A stretch of DNA of 10,888 nt from the NCBI GenBank assembly GCA_017642625.1, contig JAGCOQ010000109.1, positions 1 to 10,888 on the forward strand. The letters are read 5' to 3'. Source of the DNA: Alphaproteobacteria bacterium. GTDB taxonomy: Bacteria > Pseudomonadota > Alphaproteobacteria > Rs-D84. Below, one piece after another: positions 1 to 4,768 of the stretch (position 1 is its first letter; each line of letters begins with the position of its first letter). The notes under the pieces were generated by a model. The model saw nothing but the letters and a program-made list of their open reading frames with translations. It ran no database searches and was not told where the DNA came from. Both the position numbers and the translations under genes were made by a program.

Positions 1-32
1 AAGTAAATATGCATGGCGTCCAGCGTTAGTTC

Positions 33-39
33 AAGGGGA
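33..39 (+). promoter_or_regulatory. Shine-Dalgarno for the GTG start at 47
   Basis: AAGGGGA lies 7 bases before a GTG codon, which is good ribosome-binding geometry, and it is the main reason for placing the start at 47. The reading frame is, however, open back to the left edge of the window with no stop, so the protein could also begin further upstream. Confidence 0.55.
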
Positions 40-46
40 CTTTTCT

Positions 47-1294
47 GTGTTAAGTATATATGACAAAAATATTATATCATTGGACGAAGCAGACGAGAAT
101 ATTGCAGGTGGTAAGTTTGCAGGATTGGATGTTCTGAATTATTTATTAAGACGTTATAACATTCGTTACAAGACCGATTTTGTTGTTCCGCCAACATTTG
201 GGATCCCGTTGTTAAAGTTTGATGAATATCAGGGAACCAATAAGATACCGGATACATTGATTGATGATGCCATGGATTGCGCCAAAAAACTTGGCGGAAA
301 TGTGGCTGTGCGTTCTTCGGCAGATATAGAAGACCAAAAGGGGAAAACGTATTCCGGTCAGTTTGAAAGTGTTTTAAATGTAAAAACGCGCGATCAAATG
401 GCAAATGCCATAGAAACGGTGTATAAATCCGCGGCTAATGTTCCAAATGCCAGAATGGGAATCGTCCTGCAACAAATGGTTGATAACCCAAAAATGGCTG
501 GGGTGGTGTATTCTGAAACTTGGTATGGTGGTCCATTCGTGGTAATGAATTACGTGGAAAACAAGTTGGCGGATAAATTGTTGGCTGGGGGTGGCCATGG
601 CAAGTATTTTGCAATCAGCAAGCCCTTGTTTGATGAAAACGACGAAATGGTGCGTTTGAATTTAGGCACTTTTAATGATTTAAGATACAATACTTTCTTT
701 TACAGACATGCACTTACGACATTCCCAGAAAAACTTGATCCCCAAGATAGAGAAAAATATAAAACACATATTTTGCTTTCTGCGCTGGCTATGCAACTGG
801 AACAGAGTTTGGGGTATCCCATAGATATGGAATTCGTGGTATCAGCGAACGGAAAAATAAACATATTACAACAGAGACCGTATTGTCTCCCTGAGTTTTA
901 TAGAAGAGAGATAGACGACCGCACAACGTCCGTATTTTCATCAGAAACTATAGTGCTGGAAGGCACAGTTGGCTTTGTAAAATATGTGAACCCGCTTTTT
1001 GCAAAACCAGAATACGATATAAATATATGGAAATCAGATGAACATATTCGTATTTTCACCAATAAATCGGTTGGCGTAGGATTCAAATTTATGACTTCTT
1101 GGTCAAATTCACCGTTCGAAGCACAATATAATCACCATGGTAATATGTCGCGCGAGAATCTTGATTTCACAGAACTGGAAATATGGGGTCGCAACGCTGA
1201 ATTTGAAAATATAAAAGAGGGCGATCGTATTTTGGTCGATATGTATAATGGCAAAGTTAAATTAATTGCCAAGGCCAACGAGCGTCAGAAATAA
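47..1294 (+). CDS. PEP/pyruvate-binding ATP-grasp domain protein (PPDK/PEP synthase N-terminal type)
   Basis: This 415-residue protein resembles the nucleotide-binding half of PEP synthase and pyruvate phosphate dikinase. Seen: GGK near residues 21-23, the VRSSADIED nucleotide-binding motif at 87-95 (Arg89), a GQFESVLNV block at 104-112, QQMV...GVVYS at 142-156, and the closing DMEFVV...INILQQRP block at 260-278 with the usual acidic residues and Arg277. In the family this domain binds ATP and transfers phosphate to a histidine on a mobile domain. Residues 300-415 end in a GDRILVDMYNGKVKLI strand like the end of that mobile domain, but I see no TRGGxTSHAA-type phosphohistidine motif; the nearest His-Gly (NHHGN, 362-366) is a poor match. 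At 415 residues it is about half the length of PEP synthase. The start is GTG with a good Shine-Dalgarno, and 20 residues before GGK is usual. A 5'-truncated longer protein cannot be excluded. Substrate is unknown. Confidence 0.8.
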   Translation: MLSIYDKNIISLDEADENIAGGKFAGLDVLNYLLRRYNIRYKTDFVVPPTFGIPLLKFDEYQGTNKIPDTLIDDAMDCAKKLGGNVAVRSSADIEDQKGKTYSGQFESVLNVKTRDQMANAIETVYKSAANVPNARMGIVLQQMVDNPKMAGVVYSETWYGGPFVVMNYVENKLADKLLAGGGHGKYFAISKPLFDENDEMVRLNLGTFNDLRYNTFFYRHALTTFPEKLDPQDREKYKTHILLSALAMQLEQSLGYPIDMEFVVSANGKINILQQRPYCLPEFYRREIDDRTTSVFSSETIVLEGTVGFVKYVNPLFAKPEYDINIWKSDEHIRIFTNKSVGVGFKFMTSWSNSPFEAQYNHHGNMSRENLDFTELEIWGRNAEFENIKEGDRILVDMYNGKVKLIAKANERQK

Positions 1295-1321
1295 GCAAAC
1301 ACCCGCAACCGCGGACAAAAA

Positions 1322-1350
1322 TTAGATTTTTAGTACCTCGACTATATAAT
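1322..1350 (+). promoter_or_regulatory. Putative promoter of the Nudix gene
   Basis: A perfect TATAAT sits at 1345-1350. The -35 position 17 bases upstream is weak (TTAGAT at 1322-1327, 3 of 6 matches). The expected transcript start is near 1357, giving a leader of about 12 bases that carries the Shine-Dalgarno AAAGGAA (1356-1362), 6 bases before the ATG. Confidence 0.45.
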
Positions 1351-1368
1351 GTCGCAAAGGAACACAGA

Positions 1369-1779
1369 ATGTCTGAATTCAAGGTAGCTTTGAAAGTGAT
1401 TATTAATAAAAATGGCAAGATTTTGGTATTAAAACGTGCCACAAACAAGGTGTTGTTTCCTGGATTTTGGGATTTGCCAGGTGGAAAGATGGAATATGGA
1501 GAAAATGTAATTGATGCCATAAAACGCGAGATTGCCGAGGAAACAGGATTGAATGTAGCGCTAAAAGATAGTCCCATATCTTTATGGTCTTATATAGATT
1601 CCGTTAAAGAAAGACAATTTGTTGCTGTGCTTTTTTTAGCGGAATATTTGGGCGGAGAAGTGCGAATATCGCCAGAGCACACTGAATATAAATGGATTTA
1701 TCCGCACGAGTTTGCAAATTTTGAAAATGCCACTAATCACTTAAAAGCCGAAATAGCAAAATATACAAAGTCAAGATAG
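1369..1779 (+). CDS. Nudix hydrolase
   Basis: A 136-residue single-domain Nudix protein. The Nudix box is complete at residues 39-61: G39-x5-E45-x7-R53-E54-I-x-E57-E58-x-G60-L61, so the Mg2+-binding glutamates and the conserved Arg-Glu pair are all present. An N-terminal strand (VALKVIINKNGKILVLKR, residues 6-23) and the FWDLPGG lead-in at 33-39 fit the fold. Family members hydrolyse nucleoside diphosphates linked to another moiety (oxidised dNTPs, ADP-ribose, sugar nucleotides, NADH) in the cytoplasm. Nothing in the sequence fixes the substrate; a small MutT-like protein of this length is often an oxidised-nucleotide or (d)CTP pyrophosphohydrolase, which is inference. The ATG has a good Shine-Dalgarno and its own -10 box, so it appears to be transcribed separately from the gene upstream. 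Confidence 0.93.
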   Translation: MSEFKVALKVIINKNGKILVLKRATNKVLFPGFWDLPGGKMEYGENVIDAIKREIAEETGLNVALKDSPISLWSYIDSVKERQFVAVLFLAEYLGGEVRISPEHTEYKWIYPHEFANFENATNHLKAEIAKYTKSR

Positions 1780-1784
1780 ACCAC

Positions 1785-1820
1785 ATCACAAAATATTTTG
1801 TTTGTCGTAATTTTTGTGAT
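1785..1820. repeat. Nested inverted repeats over the lipoprotein promoter, possible operator
   Basis: ATCACAAAA (1785-1793) is the exact inverse of TTTTGTGAT (1812-1820): a 9-bp arm with an 18-base interval that brackets the proposed -35 box and runs into the -10 box. Inside it lies a second, perfect 14-bp palindrome, ACAAAATATTTTGT without the outermost pair extending further (CAAAATATTTTG core at 1789-1800), which overlaps the -35 box. The position suits a repressor site. It also follows the Nudix stop codon but has no run of T after it, so it is a poor terminator. The AT-rich background makes chance palindromes fairly likely. Confidence 0.4.
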
Positions 1821-1825
1821 ATAAT
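1798..1825 (+). promoter_or_regulatory. Putative extended -10 promoter, probably leaderless
   Basis: An extended -10 element TGATATAAT occupies 1817-1825, with TTGTTT (1798-1803) as -35 at a 16-base spacing. The predicted transcript start is about 1830-1834, on top of the ATG at 1833. The ATG at 1824 lies inside the -10 box and would not be in the transcript. Confidence 0.5.
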
Positions 1826-1832
1826 GTTTGGT

Positions 1833-2219
1833 ATGAAAAGAAATATTTTGTTTTTATTGGTGGCTGTGCTGGCTGTTGCTGGTTGCTGCTGTGATGGGTA
1901 CAGATACGATGATGGCATAGAATATGTATCTGATGATGGAAACATGACCGAACAATATGTTGAAACGGTTGGGGAACCTGGGTATCTTGTATCCGGTGGT
2001 GCTTCTGACTATGACGCATATTCGGGTCAACAGGTGATTAAATATTCAACACCAAATGGTAACGATTTAAGGGTTGAAACATCCCACCACATATTAAAGG
2101 TCGAAGGTGTACCGAACAAGTCGTATGATTACTATATCTGGGCCGGCGACAAAACATATGCGGACGAACCTGATGTTGTTATCCAAGATGCTGGTCCATC
2201 CTTGACGGTCAAAGACTAA
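1833..2219 (+). CDS. Small predicted lipoprotein of unknown function
   Basis: A 128-residue protein with a typical lipoprotein signal: MKRN basic start, a hydrophobic run ILFLLVAVLAVA, then lipobox V15-A16-G17-C18. Two more cysteines follow directly (CCCD). After signal peptidase II cleavage the mature part is about 111 residues, acidic and rich in Tyr, Asp and Gly, with no membrane segment or domain that I recognise. It should be anchored in the inner or outer membrane facing the periplasm. An ATG three codons earlier (1824) is in frame but lies inside the predicted -10 box, and no Shine-Dalgarno precedes either ATG, so I place the start at 1833 as a leaderless message. The next gene starts one base after the stop, so the two are probably co-transcribed. 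Confidence 0.75.
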   Translation: MKRNILFLLVAVLAVAGCCCDGYRYDDGIEYVSDDGNMTEQYVETVGEPGYLVSGGASDYDAYSGQQVIKYSTPNGNDLRVETSHHILKVEGVPNKSYDYYIWAGDKTYADEPDVVIQDAGPSLTVKD

Positions 2220-2220
2220 T

Positions 2221-2691
2221 ATGGAATACAAAACAAACGTTATGCGCATCTTGGATGCGCATAAAATATTTTACAAGCATTTTTCTTATGATGTAAATCC
2301 GTCTATGACGGGTGTTGATATTGCGCGTGTTCAGAACCAAAATCCCGACATGGTGTTTAAAACTCTGCTGACCATGGCGCGGCCGGGGCACTATTATGTG
2401 TTTTTGATTCCTGTGGCGCGGGAATTGAATCTTAAACGGGCAGCAGTTGCCGTAAATGAAAAGTCTTTAAGTATGGTTCATCAGCGTGATTTGTTGGGTA
2501 TTTGTGGCTATGTTCATGGTGGTTGCAGTCCGATTGGTATGAAGAAACTTTTCCCAACGGTTGTTGATTCCGCGGCGGAACATTTTGAAACAATTATTTT
2601 CAGTGCGGGTCGCCCCGGACATCAAGTACAGTTGGCACCATCTGACTTGCAAAAAATCGTTCCGTTTACATTTGCAGACATATCTGAGTGA
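2221..2691 (+). CDS. ybaK: YbaK/EbsC-type aminoacyl-tRNA deacylase
   Basis: A 156-residue, full-length member of the YbaK family, which clears Cys-tRNA(Pro) formed by prolyl-tRNA synthetase in trans. Seen: the KTNVMRILD start (4-12), VFKTLLT with the conserved catalytic-region lysine K47, YVFLIPVARELNLKRAA (59-75), GYVHGGCSPIGMKK (96-109), which is the family's strongest signature, and QLAPSDL...FADI at the end. The substrate Cys-tRNA(Pro) is inferred from the family; related INS-superfamily proteins remove other residues. There is no convincing Shine-Dalgarno; the ATG follows the lipoprotein stop by one base, so translational coupling is likely. The 3' end overlaps the convergent hydrolase-like gene by 70 bases. 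Confidence 0.93.
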   Translation: MEYKTNVMRILDAHKIFYKHFSYDVNPSMTGVDIARVQNQNPDMVFKTLLTMARPGHYYVFLIPVARELNLKRAAVAVNEKSLSMVHQRDLLGICGYVHGGCSPIGMKKLFPTVVDSAAEHFETIIFSAGRPGHQVQLAPSDLQKIVPFTFADISE

Positions 2692-3488
2692 TATAGCAGG
2701 TTCGTATCGTTAAAGAACGACAAAATATCACTTTGGATGCGCCCGCAATTTATTTCCATAAGCATTTTGTTCTGCATATCGGGATACACAAGTAAAGTCG
2801 TGTTTATCAAATCATTGTTATGATATGCGTTATACAGTGCGCGACTGAAACGCGGGTTTGGTGCGTCGCAATCGTTTGCACCACAAATAATCAGAATAGG
2901 GTTATCGAAATTGGAATTGGCGTTTAACTTAATCATCCCGCCCAGCAAGGATTTATAAAACCCATATGTTCCCATTGGATGACGTTGCGTATGCCCACAA
3001 TGCCGGCGAACAAAGAAATTGATAATTCGGGCGGGCGTGTCGGCACCCCATATTCGTGCGCCAATTTGTGCAATCTTGTATGCCACATGCAGACTTAGTC
3101 TATATTGCTTGGCCGATTTAATCAGACAAACGGCGGTTGTTGGTATATCCGCGCTTTGCAAAACATATTGTGCAATAAATCCGCCGTATCCATAGCCGAT
3201 TAAAAATATCGGCAATGTGTACTTGGACACAAGGTATTGCATAATATCTATCTCGTTTTTTGTGGCACTATCAAAAGTTCGTGTGGTGCGGGTTATCGGT
3301 TTATCAATTCCAAAAACTATATAGCCGTTGCGGTTCAAGAAATGTGCCAGCCTGTCATAGTTTTTCATGCTGTCGAAAATGCCATGAATAATTTGCACAA
3401 CGCCGATCGGGTTTTCTACATTGTCCCAAATTGCGCAAATCAATGATGTGTTATCAGATGCAGTGAAAATCTTTGTTGTCATATACAT
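2622..3488 (-). CDS. Alpha/beta-hydrolase-fold protein with degenerate catalytic residues
   Basis: A 288-residue protein resembling the serine aminopeptidase S33/monoacylglycerol lipase branch of alpha/beta hydrolases. Seen: oxyanion-type HG (35-36) followed by NYDRLAHFLNRNGYIVFGID (43-62), the nucleophile elbow region IFLIGYGYGG (94-103), ILIICGANDCDAP (198-210) and VYPDMQNKMLME (234-245). In the family the elbow is GxSxG; here it is GYGYG, with Gly100 (codon GGA, 3189-3191) in place of serine. The histidine expected about six residues after VYP is Asn240 (AAC, 2769-2771). The Asp position (D206) is kept. It is therefore likely not a standard serine hydrolase and may bind rather than cleave. 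The frame runs upstream to 3614, inside the flavoprotein gene, but homology begins near residue 5, so I start at 3488; the ATG at 3482 is an alternative. No signal peptide is seen. Confidence 0.75.
   Translation of the reverse strand: MYMTTKIFTASDNTSLICAIWDNVENPIGVVQIIHGIFDSMKNYDRLAHFLNRNGYIVFGIDKPITRTTRTFDSATKNEIDIMQYLVSKYTLPIFLIGYGYGGFIAQYVLQSADIPTTAVCLIKSAKQYRLSLHVAYKIAQIGARIWGADTPARIINFFVRRHCGHTQRHPMGTYGFYKSLLGGMIKLNANSNFDNPILIICGANDCDAPNPRFSRALYNAYHNNDLINTTLLVYPDMQNKMLMEINCGRIQSDILSFFNDTNLLYHSDMSANVNGTIFCKSDGANCT
2687..2732. repeat. Inverted repeat at the convergent gene ends
   Basis: AGTGATAT (2687-2694) pairs exactly with ATATCACT (2725-2732), and between them TCGTT (2707-2711) pairs with AACGA (2716-2720) around a 4-base loop. 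It covers the ybaK stop codon and lies inside the last codons of the opposing gene. Neither strand has a good U-run after it, so a bidirectional terminator is possible but weakly supported. Confidence 0.3.
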
Positions 3489-3495
3489 ATGGAAA

Positions 3496-3501
3496 ATTAT
3501 A
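3496..3501 (-). promoter_or_regulatory. Possible -10 box of the hydrolase-like gene
   Basis: TATAAT on the minus strand ends 7 bases before the ATG at 3488, the same spacing as for the lipoprotein and flavoprotein genes. A perfect TTGACA (3510-3515) is only 8 bases away, too close to act as its -35, and the sequence at the proper distance is GC-rich, so the promoter is uncertain. Confidence 0.3.
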
Positions 3502-3519
3502 TTCCCATATGTCAAACAC

Positions 3520-3550
3520 CGCGATAGGTACCTTTTCCAGTTATATCGCG
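3520..3550. repeat. Inverted repeat between flavoprotein stop and hydrolase-like start
   Basis: CGCGATA (3520-3526) pairs with TATCGCG (3544-3550) around a 17-base loop that contains the flavoprotein stop codon. There is no U-run after it on the minus strand, so it is not a standard terminator. It could stabilise an mRNA 3' end, serve as a binding site, or be chance. Confidence 0.3.
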
Positions 3551-4698
3551 TTGCTGGCGGTAAAGCCACTGGCCCACGCCCAGTGCAGATTAAAACCACC
3601 CAAATCACCGGCAATGTCTAAAACTTCGCCGATAAAGTATAGCCCCGAACACAGTTTCGATTCCATTGTCTTGGACGAAATGTCGGCGGTATCAACACCA
3701 CCACGAACAACTTCGGCTGATGACAAGTTGTGATATTTTATATCTGATGTCGGGATGACAATATTGCTGATGCGATTTGCAATGTTTTTTAGGTCGCTGT
3801 CGCGTAAATCGGCAATATGAGTATTCGTGTTGCCACCAATCCATTTTGCAACGCGTGCGGGCAATTTTTGCGATAATATGGTGGCAATCGTTTTCTTGCC
3901 ATCTGTTTGCTTTGATTGGCGCAAAAAATCATAGATATTAGTGTCGGGACACAAATCGATTGTAATCTGCTTGTCTATATCACGAACGGTTGTGCGATAA
4001 ACCGCCGGCCCACCAATGCCAAAGTGTGTGAATAACATATCATCACGAATAACTTCGCGTCCAACAGTTACTGCAACCGGCAACGATATTCCCATAAGTT
4101 CATCTGAAAAAGCGTGTGTCGCAATCGCGCACAGGGCGGGGCGAACAGGCACGATTTTATGCCCGAATTTTTTCGCTATTTTATGCCCAATATCTGACAC
4201 CCCAAGCGTTTCAAATGATGTGCCACCAGTCGCCACAATAAGTTTTTGACACATAAAGTCGCCTTGGTTAGTTTTGATGGTGAAAATAATGTCGTTTTTT
4301 TCCACCTTGGCGACGATTGTTTCTGTAAATATATCTGTGCCACGCGTGTCGGAAATAAGTGCGTGCACGACCGAATTTGCACCGTTTTCACAGAAGTATT
4401 GTCCGCGGGCTTTCTCTATAACCTTTAAATCGTGTGCGCGCACCCATTCCAGCATATCGTTTGGTGTAAATCGCGCCAATGTGCCACGAACGAAATTAGT
4501 ATTCTTGCCGAAATAGCGATCCGGTGCCACCGCGGTATTCGTGAAATTACACCGGCCGCCGCCCGATACCGCAACTTTACGTGCCAATTTATCGCCCATA
4601 TCAATAATGGCAACGCTGAATCCACGTTTTACAGCACATGCCGCCGCGAACAGCCCAGATGCACCACCGCCCAAAATAATAACGTCGTATATTTTCAT
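3541..4698 (-). CDS. HI0933/YhiN-family (BaiN/RdsA-like) FAD-dependent oxidoreductase
   Basis: A 385-residue cytoplasmic flavoprotein. Seen: the N-terminal FAD dinucleotide fold DVIILGGGASGLFAA (5-19), the family signature VSGGGRCNFTN (44-54), IVATGG (154-159), THFGIGGPAV (224-233) and the C-terminal FAD-closing block LYFIGEVLDIAGDLGGFNLHWAWASG (353-378). These are the hallmarks of the HI0933 family, some members of which reduce steroid or bile-acid double bonds (BaiN) while most have unknown substrates; I cannot assign one here. Length is normal for the family. The frame is open back to 4767, but that extension (23 residues) is read through the giant gene's terminator, and the protein fold starts at MKIYD, so I place the start at 4698. 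A further ATG at 4704 is less likely because it sits at the predicted transcript start. There is no Shine-Dalgarno. Confidence 0.92.
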   Translation of the reverse strand: MKIYDVIILGGGASGLFAAACAVKRGFSVAIIDMGDKLARKVAVSGGGRCNFTNTAVAPDRYFGKNTNFVRGTLARFTPNDMLEWVRAHDLKVIEKARGQYFCENGANSVVHALISDTRGTDIFTETIVAKVEKNDIIFTIKTNQGDFMCQKLIVATGGTSFETLGVSDIGHKIAKKFGHKIVPVRPALCAIATHAFSDELMGISLPVAVTVGREVIRDDMLFTHFGIGGPAVYRTTVRDIDKQITIDLCPDTNIYDFLRQSKQTDGKKTIATILSQKLPARVAKWIGGNTNTHIADLRDSDLKNIANRISNIVIPTSDIKYHNLSSAEVVRGGVDTADISSKTMESKLCSGLYFIGEVLDIAGDLGGFNLHWAWASGFTASNAI

Positions 4699-4705
4699 GT
4701 GCATA

Positions 4706-4734
4706 TTTATAATACAATAGATTGATTGATGCAA
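4706..4734 (-). promoter_or_regulatory. Putative promoter of the flavoprotein gene, leaderless geometry
   Basis: On the minus strand TTGCAT (4734-4729) and TATAAA (4711-4706) are 17 bases apart, and the -10 box ends 7 bases before the ATG at 4698. An overlapping alternative pair, TTGTTG (4737-4732) and TATTAT (4714-4709), also has 17-base spacing. Both place the transcript start within a few bases of the start codon. The -35 begins immediately after the terminator of the giant gene. Confidence 0.5.
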
Positions 4735-4735
4735 C

Positions 4736-4761
4736 AAAAAGCCCCGCCAAAACGGCGGGGC
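4736..4761 (-). terminator. Rho-independent terminator of the giant gene
   Basis: Read on the minus strand, GCCCCGCC (4761-4754) and GGCGGGGC (4748-4741) form a perfect 8-bp GC-rich stem with a 5-base GTTTT loop, followed at once by five T (4740-4736). It starts 7 bases after the stop codon of the giant gene. The opposite strand has only AATCAT after the stem, so it works in one direction. Confidence 0.93.
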
Positions 4762-4768
4762 AATCATA

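Noticed and set aside
1311..1345. AAAAAT-TAG-ATTTTT palindrome after the first gene as a terminator
   Set aside because: The stem contains only A-T pairs with a 3-base loop and would be too weak.
3496..3515. TTGACA and TATAAT on the minus strand as a textbook promoter
   Set aside because: They are only 8 bases apart, not 16-18, so they cannot work together as -35 and -10. The TATAAT is kept only as a weak candidate.
3489..3614. Longer N-terminus of the hydrolase-like protein starting at 3614
   Set aside because: It would overlap the coding end of the flavoprotein, and the extra residues (GRGPVALPPATRYN...) resemble nothing in the family.
4699..4767. Flavoprotein start at 4767
   Set aside because: The extension is translated through the terminator hairpin and promoter; the FAD fold begins at the ATG at 4698.
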